From assembly GCA_023414355.1 (NCBI GenBank), contig JAEZOB010000009.1, forward strand, positions 310,001 to 374,000: DNA of 64,000 nucleotides, in the 5' to 3' direction. The notes under the pieces are model-generated. The model was given only the letters and a program-made list of their open reading frames with translations, had not been told where the DNA came from and did no database searches. Made by a program: the position numbers and the translations under genes. Origin of the DNA: Bacillota bacterium. GTDB taxonomy: Bacteria > Bacillota > Clostridia > Lachnospirales > Lachnospiraceae. Positions 46,512 through 54,279 of the stretch are shown here, piece after piece; within the stretch, counting starts at the first letter, position 1, and each line of letters starts with the position of its first letter.

Positions 46512-47864
46512 ATGGGATTTTCAAAAGATTTTCTATGGGGTGCGGCTTCCGCTGCCCATCAAGTAGAAGGAGCATATCGGGAGGATGGAAAAGGCCTTAG
46601 CATCTGGAACCACTTTGAACATGAACCAAATCATATAAATCATGGAGAGACAGCGGATGTGGCATGTGACCATTATCACCGTTTCCTTGAGGATATTGCG
46701 ATGATGAAAGAGATCGGCTTAAAGAGCTATCGCTTTTCCATAAGCTGGCCGAGAGTTCTGCCGGAGGGGACTGGTACAGTCAATCAAAAGGGTCTGGATT
46801 TTTACTCCAAACTTGTAGACGCGCTGCTGGATGCGGGGATAGAACCGCTGGTGACTTTATATCACTGGGATTTACCCTATGCATTATATCAAAAGGGTGG
46901 TTGGAATAATGATGACAGCTCTGACTGGTTCGCACAGTACACCAAGGTGGTAGTAGAGGCTTTGTCCGACAGGGTAAAGTATTGGATGACCTTCAATGAA
47001 CCTCAGGTATTTTTAAGCCTGGGACACCAGCTTGGAGTACATGCTCCCTTTGAGAAGAAGGATACGGTGGAACTGATTCACATGACAAAGAATATTCTTC
47101 TTGCTCATGGCAAAGCCGTAAAAGTAATCCGTGAGAGCGCGAAACAAAGCGTAGCTATAGGAATGGCACCTACGGGAGATGTATATCTTCCGAAGCAGGA
47201 AACGACTGAGGCTGTGGAGGAAGCAAGGAGAAGATCCTTTGCGATTGATGAATTCGGATATATATTAAGCAACGCCTGGTGGACTGATCCGGTTTTCCTC
47301 GGCCGGTATCCGGAGGGAGCAAAGGAGCTATTCGGTAACCAGATGTATACCTTCACACAGGAGGAGTGGAAGCTGGTTTCTCAACCGTTGGATTTTTACG
47401 GATATAACAATTATCAGGGAAGAATTGATCATCCGGTTGACCCCTACGGTTATGATAATTACGGATATCAGGGATGTCCAAAGACCTTATTTGGTTGGAA
47501 TGTCACACCGGACAGCTTATATTGGTCTACCAAATTCTTTTATGAGAGATACGGAAAGCCAATTCTTATTACTGAGAATGGTTATTCAGGGCTTGATTGG
47601 GTAGCTCTTGACGGAAAGGTTCATGATGCGGATCGTATTGACTTTGTGCATCGCTATCTTCTGGGCTTAAAAAGAGCAGTAGAAGAGGGGATTCCGGTAC
47701 TGGGTTACCATTACTGGTCCATCCTGGATAATTTTGAATGGGCCAACGGATATGACCAGAGATTTGGGATGATTCATGTAGACTATCGGACACTGAAAAG
47801 AACAGTGAAGGATTCTGCATATTGGTATCGTGATGTCATAGCATCAGGCGGCAGCAATCTCTAG
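46512..47864 (+). CDS. Beta-glucosidase, GH1
   Basis: 450 residues from ATG 46512; an in-frame TTG at 46506 adds two. GH1 signatures are FLWGAASAAHQVEGAY, the acid/base Glu163 in TFNEPQ, and nucleophile Glu355 in LITENGYSG. Trp-rich WSILDNFEWANGY follows. The residues after the FEWANGY loop resemble beta-glucosidase rather than 6-phospho-beta-glucosidase, so neutral cellobiose or aryl-glucosides are likely substrates. Cytoplasmic. Confidence 0.94.
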   Translation: MGFSKDFLWGAASAAHQVEGAYREDGKGLSIWNHFEHEPNHINHGETADVACDHYHRFLEDIAMMKEIGLKSYRFSISWPRVLPEGTGTVNQKGLDFYSKLVDALLDAGIEPLVTLYHWDLPYALYQKGGWNNDDSSDWFAQYTKVVVEALSDRVKYWMTFNEPQVFLSLGHQLGVHAPFEKKDTVELIHMTKNILLAHGKAVKVIRESAKQSVAIGMAPTGDVYLPKQETTEAVEEARRRSFAIDEFGYILSNAWWTDPVFLGRYPEGAKELFGNQMYTFTQEEWKLVSQPLDFYGYNNYQGRIDHPVDPYGYDNYGYQGCPKTLFGWNVTPDSLYWSTKFFYERYGKPILITENGYSGLDWVALDGKVHDADRIDFVHRYLLGLKRAVEEGIPVLGYHYWSILDNFEWANGYDQRFGMIHVDYRTLKRTVKDSAYWYRDVIASGGSNL

Positions 47865-47917
47865 AGACGGCTGTTTGCAGGCAATTATATGGATGTTACC
47901 ATTTCGTAAATATTCTA

Positions 47918-47946
47918 TTGATAATTTCAGACGCTGCATATATAAT
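47918..47946 (+). promoter_or_regulatory. lysC promoter
   Basis: TTGATA (47918-47923) and TATAAT (47941-47946) are 17 bases apart, 43 bases before the start codon. Confidence 0.7.
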
Positions 47947-47989
47947 ATAAATACTTTACTACATTAATCTAAAAAAGAGAGGATATTCT

Positions 47990-49309
47990 ATGAATGGTAC
48001 AAAGGTTGTAAAATTCGGCGGCAGTTCCCTTGCTGACGCGAATCAATTCAAGAAAGTTGCGGATATCATCCATGCAGACAAATCCAGACGTTTTGTAGTA
48101 GCTTCTGCTCCCGGAAAACGTTATGATAAGGATATTAAGATTACAGATATGCTTTATAATTGCTATGATAAAGCGTCGAAGGGTGAAAATTTCGATATCG
48201 AATTTGCTGCAATCGAGGAGCGTTATAACAGTATTATCAAGGATCTGGCTTTGGATTTGTCATTGGAAGAGGAATTTAAATATATTAAAGCATCCTTTGC
48301 ACATAGTGCAGGACGTGATTACGCAGCGAGCCGCGGTGAATATCTGAATAGTATGCTGCTTGCGAAATATCTCGGCTTCCCCTTCCTGGACACAGTCGGA
48401 CTGTTATATTTTAATGAAAGCGGTGAGTTTGATTTAGAAAGAACGCTCTCAAAGCTCGGACCAAAGCTAGCAGAGATGGAAAATGCAGTTATTCCCGGTT
48501 TCTATGGTTCTATGCCGAATGATACAATCAAAACCTTCTCACGCGGTGGTTCTGATGTGACCGGATCTATCGTTGCAAGAGCGATCAACGCTGAAATCTA
48601 TGAGAATTGGACTGATGTCAGTGGCTTTTTGATCTGTGATCCCAGAGTCGTGAAGGATCCCAAGCCGATTACAACCATTACCTACAGAGAGCTTCGTGAG
48701 CTTTCCTATATGGGTGCTACCGTTCTTCACGAAGATGCTATCTTCCCTGTGCGTACTGTAGGTATTCCGATTAATATCAAGAATACGAACCTGCCCTCCG
48801 ATCCTGGTACGATGATCGTATCCCAGACAGTGGATTCTAGTCCTTATACCATAACCGGAATTGCAGGAAAGAAGGGCTTTTCGGTTATCAATATTGAGAA
48901 GGATATGATGAACAGTGAGGTGGGCTTCGGAAGAAATATCCTCCGTGCCCTGGAGAAGAATGACCTATGCTTCGAACATATCCCCTCCGGTATCGATACC
49001 TTAAGCGTAATTGTAAGTACAGAAGCCTTTAAAGGGAAAGAAAAGTCGGTATTAGATGAGATCACAAACAGAACCCATCCTGATAACATCGAAATAGAGA
49101 ATAATCTGGCTTTGATCGCTGTCGTAGGGCGTGGTATGAGAAAAGCAAGAGGTACTGCTGCTAAGATCTTTACCGCACTGGCTCAGGCAAAGATTAATGT
49201 CAAAATGATTGATCAGGGCTCCTCTGAGTTGAATATCATCATCGGTGTTGCCGAAGAGGATTTTGAGGAGGCAACTAGAGCGATTTATTCCAACTTTGTT
49301 CCGGCTTAA
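47990..49309 (+). CDS. lysC: Aspartate kinase
   Basis: 439-residue aspartokinase, first step to lysine, threonine and methionine. The catalytic domain begins KVVKFGGSSLAD, with RGGSDVTGSIVARA for substrate binding. Two C-terminal ACT domains (IAGKKGFSVINIEKDMM and VVGRGMRKARGTAAKIF) carry amino-acid feedback control. Single gene with its own promoter; no lysine riboswitch is visible. Confidence 0.95.
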   Translation: MNGTKVVKFGGSSLADANQFKKVADIIHADKSRRFVVASAPGKRYDKDIKITDMLYNCYDKASKGENFDIEFAAIEERYNSIIKDLALDLSLEEEFKYIKASFAHSAGRDYAASRGEYLNSMLLAKYLGFPFLDTVGLLYFNESGEFDLERTLSKLGPKLAEMENAVIPGFYGSMPNDTIKTFSRGGSDVTGSIVARAINAEIYENWTDVSGFLICDPRVVKDPKPITTITYRELRELSYMGATVLHEDAIFPVRTVGIPINIKNTNLPSDPGTMIVSQTVDSSPYTITGIAGKKGFSVINIEKDMMNSEVGFGRNILRALEKNDLCFEHIPSGIDTLSVIVSTEAFKGKEKSVLDEITNRTHPDNIEIENNLALIAVVGRGMRKARGTAAKIFTALAQAKINVKMIDQGSSELNIIIGVAEEDFEEATRAIYSNFVPA

Positions 49310-49468
49310 GTAACTTTTTATAAGCGCATCAGAGTCAGATAAAGACATAAAATAATGAGTAAAACGTATCTTATTTTGCTTTATATTCATTTGGAATAAA
49401 GATGCGGTTGATATTCAGGAAACTTCGCCTGAGTGTATCAAAATAATCAGATAACGACATACGAAATA

Positions 49469-49540
49469 TGATATAAGGAGCTCCTCTTAGTAGAACAGAT
49501 TTTAAACCATCTGTTACTTTAAGAGGAGCTCCTTATATCA
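49469..49540. terminator. Very long perfect hairpin between lysC and oadB
   Basis: TGATATAAGGAGCTCCTC and its complement pair, continuing with AACAGAT/ATCTGTT, about 32 base pairs around TTTAAACC. The stem contains an AAGGAGCTCC block. It lies between convergent genes. Confidence 0.7.
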
Positions 49541-49562
49541 TGAAATATAATTTTATGATATC

Positions 49563-50702
49563 TTACTTACCGAATAAAGATAACAGAACACCGGCAGCAA
49601 CAGCTGAACCGATTACTCCGGCGACGTTCGGACCCATGGCGTGCATCAACAGATAATTACCGGGACTGGCTTTCTGGCCCTCAATCTGGGATACACGTGC
49701 TGCCATTGGTACGGCGGAAACTCCTGCAGAGCCGATCAACGGATTAATCTTTCCCTTGGTTACCCAGCACATAAGCTTTCCTATGAGAAGTCCGCCAACT
49801 GTACTGAACATAAAAGCAGTTAATCCAAGGAAAATGATACCAAGTGTTTGAGGTCTTAAAAATGTCGTACCTGAAGCAGTTGCACCAACAGTCACACCAA
49901 GGAATATGGTAACAATATTGATCAGAGCATTCTGTACAGTTTCTGACAATCTTTCTACTACACCTGATTCTCTGAAGAGGTTACCCAGCATCAGCATACC
50001 AATTAGCGGAGCGACAGAGGGAAGTAGGAGGATACAGAAGATGGATACGACGATCGGAAAACATATTTTTTCAAGCTTGGATACCGGACGTAACTGCTCC
50101 ATCTGAATTTCACGCTCTTTTTTTGTCGTCAATAATCTCATCAAAGGCGGTTGTATCAATGGAATCAATGCCATATAGGAATATGCGGCGACGGCAATGG
50201 AGGCCAACAAATGAGGAGCCAATCTGGTAGTCAGATAGATGGCGGTCGGTCCATCGGCACCACCGATAATTCCGATGGAAGCCGCTTCCTGTGGAGTGAA
50301 GCCTAACAGCGTAGCAATGATAAATGCCATACTAATACCGAACTGAGCACCGGCACCAATTAAGAGGCTGGATGGACGGGCTATTAACGGACCGAAGTCT
50401 GTCATTGCACCGATTCCCAAAAAGATCAGAGATGGATAGATTCCCTTTTTCACACCGAGGTATAAATAATATAGCAGACCTCCTGCTTCATTCGCACTTG
50501 CCGGTTCACTCATCAGACCTGACAGAGGAAGATTGGCTAACAGCATGCCAAAGGCAATCGGGAGAAGAAGAAGTGGTTCAAATTTCTTGCCTATCGCGAG
50601 ATAGATCAACACACAGGAGGTAAATAACATAACGATTGACTGCCAGTTCATAGCCGCGAAACCGGAGTCTTCCCAAATTCGAGTAAGTGATTCAATAAAC
50701 AT
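49563..50702 (-). CDS. oadB: Na+-pumping decarboxylase beta subunit
   Basis: 379 residues from ATG 50702, behind AGAGG (a TTG at 50723 would add seven). Many transmembrane helices; key membrane-site regions are IGIIGGADGPTAI and GVSAVPMAARVSQ, with GPNVAGVIGSA at the end. This subunit couples decarboxylation of oxaloacetate, methylmalonyl- or glutaconyl-CoA to Na+ export. The catalytic alpha and biotin subunits are not in the window. It follows the small OadG gene. Confidence 0.93.
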   Translation of the reverse strand: MFIESLTRIWEDSGFAAMNWQSIVMLFTSCVLIYLAIGKKFEPLLLLPIAFGMLLANLPLSGLMSEPASANEAGGLLYYLYLGVKKGIYPSLIFLGIGAMTDFGPLIARPSSLLIGAGAQFGISMAFIIATLLGFTPQEAASIGIIGGADGPTAIYLTTRLAPHLLASIAVAAYSYMALIPLIQPPLMRLLTTKKEREIQMEQLRPVSKLEKICFPIVVSIFCILLLPSVAPLIGMLMLGNLFRESGVVERLSETVQNALINIVTIFLGVTVGATASGTTFLRPQTLGIIFLGLTAFMFSTVGGLLIGKLMCWVTKGKINPLIGSAGVSAVPMAARVSQIEGQKASPGNYLLMHAMGPNVAGVIGSAVAAGVLLSLFGK

Positions 50703-50753
50703 ATGCAAGACCTCTTTCTTCAATAATGATTAGATTGGTTTCAAAACCTGGTT

Positions 50754-50903
50754 TTATGAATTGACGGAACGAGAATGGCCTCCCTGCTCAAGCTTTTGAA
50801 TGATCCAGGAGAAGATACGGATTAATGCCCAAAGGATTCCTAGTACAGCAAAAACAACGGACATACAAAAGATCGCGATTAATATACTTTCTACTAGCGT
50901 CAC
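50754..50903 (-). CDS. oadG: OadG-like gamma subunit
   Basis: 49 residues starting at GTG 50903 with GAGGTG upstream. There is one transmembrane helix (ILIAIFCMSVVFAVLGILWALI), then a short basic/polar tail. Its size, layout and position directly before oadB match the small assembly subunit of Na+-transporting decarboxylases. Too short for usual ORF lists, but its ribosome-binding site and context are good. Confidence 0.8.
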   Translation of the reverse strand: MTLVESILIAIFCMSVVFAVLGILWALIRIFSWIIQKLEQGGHSRSVNS

Positions 50904-50956
50904 ACCTATCACCTCATTTCTGATCGCCCGGCAAATCCCTGCACTATTTCAAACTA

Positions 50957-51000
50957 AAAAAGGGCGAAGAACTTCATTTAAGAAGCTCTCCACCCTTAAG
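50957..51000 (-). terminator. Terminator hairpin in the oadG leader (attenuator candidate)
   Basis: Read on the minus strand, AAGGGTGGAGAGCTTC pairs with GAAGTTCTTCGCCCTT and T6 follows. It lies between the promoter and the oadG start codon. Confidence 0.65.
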
Positions 51001-51013
51001 CTCAAGACTTGAA

Positions 51014-51030
51014 ACAGTATCCAGGATACT
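51014..51030. promoter_or_regulatory. Short perfect palindrome in the oadG leader
   Basis: CAGTATCC and GGATACTG flank a single A. Located just after the expected transcription start on the minus strand, it could be an operator or the first hairpin of the leader. Confidence 0.35.
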
Positions 51031-51056
51031 GCCAACCGGAAAATTTATTTGACTAA

Positions 51057-51085
51057 ATTTTAACACAATGCTAATTACGTGTCAA
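51057..51085 (-). promoter_or_regulatory. oadG-oadB promoter
   Basis: On the minus strand TTGACA (51080-51085) and TAAAAT (51057-51062) are 17 bases apart, giving a leader of about 145 bases before oadG. Confidence 0.7.
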
Positions 51086-51097
51086 TTCCGATCTGCC

Positions 51098-51154
51098 AAG
51101 AGAGATAGATTTCATACTAAGAGAGATAGATTTCATACTAAGAGAGATAGATTT
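51098..51154. repeat. 21-bp tandem repeats before the oadG promoter
   Basis: AAGAGAGATAGATTTCATACT occurs at 51098-51118 and 51119-51139, and its first 15 bases again at 51140-51154. The repeats begin 13 bases upstream of the -35 box. Confidence 0.85.
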
Positions 51155-51162
51155 ATGCCCGA

Positions 51163-51915
51163 TTACTTTACAAAAATCAGATGATCGATGATTGCTGTTT
51201 TTGTCTTTGCAAGCATATAAGGATTAGTAGAACTGTCATCATAATAAAAGATGGCCTCATTACTGGGATCGCTTCCGTATAACGCCGCCCAGGCGGCACG
51301 AATAGCATCATCGGAGGCGGGTTGATTAATCATACCGTTTTTTACCGGTGTGAACTGATAATAACCATTTATGACCTGATTGATCACACCTGTTATTGTG
51401 GAAGGCCAGTCTGTACTCTGTACACGATTTATGACGACCGCACCTACGCCGATCTTAGCCTGATAGATTTCTCCACTGGCTTCGGCTTCAATCAGTCGGG
51501 CAAGAAGATCGAGTTCGGAACCGGAATATGGGATCACCGTTCCGGTGCCTGTGTCCGGCGTGATTCCGGGAAGTATAAGCTTCTGACCGGGCATGAGTCT
51601 GTCATCCCAGATGCCATTGGCTTTCTGAAGAGAAGTAAGGGGTAACCCATATTGTCTGGCAATCAGATACAAGGAATCACCGCTTTTCACGGTATAGAGC
51701 TTGGCGGGGACATATAATGCCTGGTCGGGATAGATTATATCAGAGCTTAATGCATTATCCTTCCTTATAGTATCAACAGATATACGGAATAACTGTCCGA
51801 TCTTATAAAGAGAGTCATTCTGAATCACAGTATACTCTGCAGCGGATGCTTGTACCGTCGGTAACAGAGACAGGGTGCAGGAGAGCAGTATTACAGCCAT
51901 TTTAGACCTTTTCAT
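51163..51915 (-). CDS. LysM/SleB-type cell-wall hydrolase
   Basis: 250 residues from ATG 51915 (GGAAGGAG upstream; an upstream in-frame start at 51966 is poorer). Signal peptide (MAVILLSCTLSLLPTVQASA) then two LysM domains (YTVIQNDSLYKIGQLF and YTVKSGDSLYLIARQYG). A C-terminal hydrolase-2/SleB domain (LARLIEAEASGEIYQAKIGV, catalytic Glu; QFTPVKNG) ends the protein. SleB/CwlJ proteins cut spore-cortex peptidoglycan during germination, which points to a spore-former. Confidence 0.9.
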   Translation of the reverse strand: MKRSKMAVILLSCTLSLLPTVQASAAEYTVIQNDSLYKIGQLFRISVDTIRKDNALSSDIIYPDQALYVPAKLYTVKSGDSLYLIARQYGLPLTSLQKANGIWDDRLMPGQKLILPGITPDTGTGTVIPYSGSELDLLARLIEAEASGEIYQAKIGVGAVVINRVQSTDWPSTITGVINQVINGYYQFTPVKNGMINQPASDDAIRAAWAALYGSDPSNEAIFYYDDSSTNPYMLAKTKTAIIDHLIFVK

Positions 51916-52103
51916 CGGGAGCTCCTTCCATTGGTGATCATAACGATTTCTATGTAGTAGAATCAATTCTATCGTATATACTGCACAACATCTATGTTTA
52001 GTTACTGGAAACCATGACAGGAAAGGGCTTTTTTGTCAGGTTTTACACTGGCATGGCATGACAGGGAGTAAATCTGAATATATTAGCGGTGGGGGTGATA
52101 TCG

Positions 52104-52262
52104 GTGAACAGAAACAGGTATTTTGATATTTATTTGATTACGATTGATAATAAGGATCAGCTTTTCTTCGGAATTGACAACGGGGCTTTCGAGATGTCTC
52201 AAATGCTTAGAGTGAGCTATCCTGGATGGCTTCGGAACGTAAGAATACCCAGAGACAGATAG
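52104..52262 (+). CDS. Small unknown ORF, possibly 5' part of a frameshifted gene
   Basis: GTG 52104 follows a GGGGGTGAT box and opens 52 codons (MNRNRYFDIYLITIDN...) that stop at 52260-52262. The last dozen codons overlap a second frame that continues to 52417. The start looks genuine. The sequence is not recognised. Confidence 0.4.
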   Translation: MNRNRYFDIYLITIDNKDQLFFGIDNGAFEMSQMLRVSYPGWLRNVRIPRDR

Positions 52263-52417
52263 ATCTACTGAATGCAGCAGTAGAGGGTAGCCGTACTATT
52301 ACAAAGATAAGAAAAGAGACTGATACAAAATATATGACAAGCCGGGGTGCAGATGTCCTTGCTGTAGGGCTTAATATATTTTGCGCAGTCTCTTATGGGG
52401 TTATCGGAACAGGTTAA
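52226..52417 (+). CDS. Small unknown ORF, possibly 3' part of a frameshifted gene
   Basis: 63 codons (MASERKNTQRQIDL...) in the -1 frame relative to the preceding ORF, overlapping it by 37 bases and without its own good ribosome-binding site. The C-terminus is hydrophobic (VLAVGLNIFCAVSYGVIGTG) and may enter the membrane. It ends 17 bases into the convergent gene at 52401. It may be a separate protein or the rest of a ~100-residue protein broken by one frameshift. Confidence 0.35.
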   Translation: MASERKNTQRQIDLLNAAVEGSRTITKIRKETDTKYMTSRGADVLAVGLNIFCAVSYGVIGTG

Positions 52418-54254
52418 GTAGACGGGTCCATACAGTCTCCTTCGCTTGGGTAGGGCTGATAGGTTCCGGTGCCTTCATCGGTTCAATTGCTGCGGTTTTC
52501 AGGACAAACTGTACAGCACTGACATGCTCATTTTGATCTGAGACAAAGGACACGGGAGAAAAATCCGTAATGTCATAATCGGAAAGCAGAGAGTCTATGG
52601 TCTCATCCATCTGGGAGGGGATATCCTTAGTCCGATCGACAAGCTCTTCGGCACCGTTACTTAGTGTTCCGATACCATCAGCCATCGTCCCGGTTCCCCC
52701 GGCCAGTTCATTAATTCCTGCGTCCAGTTTGGCATAATTTGCGGAGAGCGCAGATACTCCGGCAGTATATTTCGTCAGGCCCTTATGAAAATCCTTGTAA
52801 TTAGTGGATAAGGTGTTGATTCCCATAACCAGTTGCGTAATCGAAGAAGTCAGACCAGAACCGGACATAGAGGAGGATAACTGTAGAGCTACGGTATCCA
52901 GCGAAGCTGAAATCGTATCGAGGGAAGCTGCCATTTCCGTTAAATTCTGATTTACGGCTTGAAAAGCGGGTTCTGTCTTGGCGTAGGTATATTTTATAGT
53001 TTGAGCTGCCTTATAATAAGCAAGCAATTGATCCAATGTCTGATTGAAAGGATTTTTTAAAGCGAGCGATTGTAAATCCTCCGGGGAAATATCCTCTGCC
53101 GGAATGGATTTTATGGATGCATCGAGCGCTGCATATGCGCTGCTGTAGCCGGTGGATAAGGTCTTCATACCGTCTGATAGTTTCTTCAGACCATCTGACA
53201 TCTGGGATAAAGCATCGGGAAGCTGAAGCAGGGCTGTTAGATCTTTACTCTGTAGAGAGCTTTGTAACGATGTTGAAAGTGTGGTCAGAGCCTTGGAGAT
53301 GGACTGGGATCCTGAAACCAGCTGTGTGGAGGAAGCATCAAGTTTATGGATACCACGGGAGAACTCTATAGAACCGTCACGAAGACCGGCAGTACCCGAA
53401 CTCAGCTCCTTCATCCCATCCTCAAGGGTGCCGACGCCGTCACCCAGCTGAGCGATCGCATCTGTAAGCTTTGTCAAATCATCAGTCATGGATGCAGTAT
53501 CAGGTAAATCGATGTTCATACTAAAAGGTACTGCTGAAATCTGTATGCCCTCCATGGAGAAATCCTTTACCCTTGCGGTAATTTTAAGATCGGCAGCTCT
53601 TTTCGGCATTACGCTAAAGGTGACCAACTTATTACTTCCCGAATTGGCAAACACTGCTCCGTCTGCAGAAATATCAGTACATTTCGCACTATCAAGGGTA
53701 ACTGTAATCTGCATCAGATAATGCTCGAAGAAGGTCGGATTGATTGCTTCATTTGCCGAGGTTATGAGGTGAAGCTCCAGAAGACCTGTTTTTCCGGAAA
53801 GCTCCGAGGGTAGGATAGTTGTTCCGTCAAGACGGTATTCAAGACTTACCTTCCAAGGAAGCTCTGCCCTCGCTAAATTTCCCTGATAATAGAAGCGACC
53901 GGGCTTAGCCTCTACAGTCATAGTATCGCCTTTGTAATTAAGTGGGGCTATAGAGGAAAGATTTTTTAATGTATCATAACTGCCATGATCACTTACCAGA
54001 CCGCCCTTCGCGATATTTAGAATATTGATGCTGTATATGTTTTCAACGGTACCATCTCCGGTCAGTCTGGCATAGATGACCTCTTCCTTCGAGGTTATTT
54101 CGCCAGAAGCAGCATTCTTAACCGGTGTGTTTCCTGCCGCAGCAATTGCGCGGTGGGGTTTGGTTACAAGCGCAGGAGTGGTTATAGATGTTGTAAACAA
54201 TACGGTAAGCAGCAAGGCAGTCAGGATTAATTTATATTTTTTGTGTCTTATCAT
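52401..54254 (-). CDS. Secreted heptad-repeat protein, YhgE/Pip-like
   Basis: 617 residues. An N-terminal signal or anchor (LILTALLLTVLFTTSI) is followed by a beta-rich region and from about residue 255 a long array of heptad-like repeats. Typical units are LGDGVGTLEDGMKELSSGTA, as in YhgE/Pip and X-X-X-Leu-X-X-Gly proteins, forming extended helical coils. No C-terminal membrane domain is evident, unlike full YhgE. It follows the MMPL transporter gene by 25 bases and probably forms its extracytoplasmic partner. Confidence 0.8.
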   Translation of the reverse strand: MIRHKKYKLILTALLLTVLFTTSITTPALVTKPHRAIAAAGNTPVKNAASGEITSKEEVIYARLTGDGTVENIYSINILNIAKGGLVSDHGSYDTLKNLSSIAPLNYKGDTMTVEAKPGRFYYQGNLARAELPWKVSLEYRLDGTTILPSELSGKTGLLELHLITSANEAINPTFFEHYLMQITVTLDSAKCTDISADGAVFANSGSNKLVTFSVMPKRAADLKITARVKDFSMEGIQISAVPFSMNIDLPDTASMTDDLTKLTDAIAQLGDGVGTLEDGMKELSSGTAGLRDGSIEFSRGIHKLDASSTQLVSGSQSISKALTTLSTSLQSSLQSKDLTALLQLPDALSQMSDGLKKLSDGMKTLSTGYSSAYAALDASIKSIPAEDISPEDLQSLALKNPFNQTLDQLLAYYKAAQTIKYTYAKTEPAFQAVNQNLTEMAASLDTISASLDTVALQLSSSMSGSGLTSSITQLVMGINTLSTNYKDFHKGLTKYTAGVSALSANYAKLDAGINELAGGTGTMADGIGTLSNGAEELVDRTKDIPSQMDETIDSLLSDYDITDFSPVSFVSDQNEHVSAVQFVLKTAAIEPMKAPEPISPTQAKETVWTRLLNLFR

Positions 54255-54279
54255 AAAACCTCCTATTCTATACCATTAG

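Noticed and set aside
51098..51154. CRISPR repeats
   Set aside because: The 21-bp units are directly adjacent with no spacers, and no cas gene is nearby.
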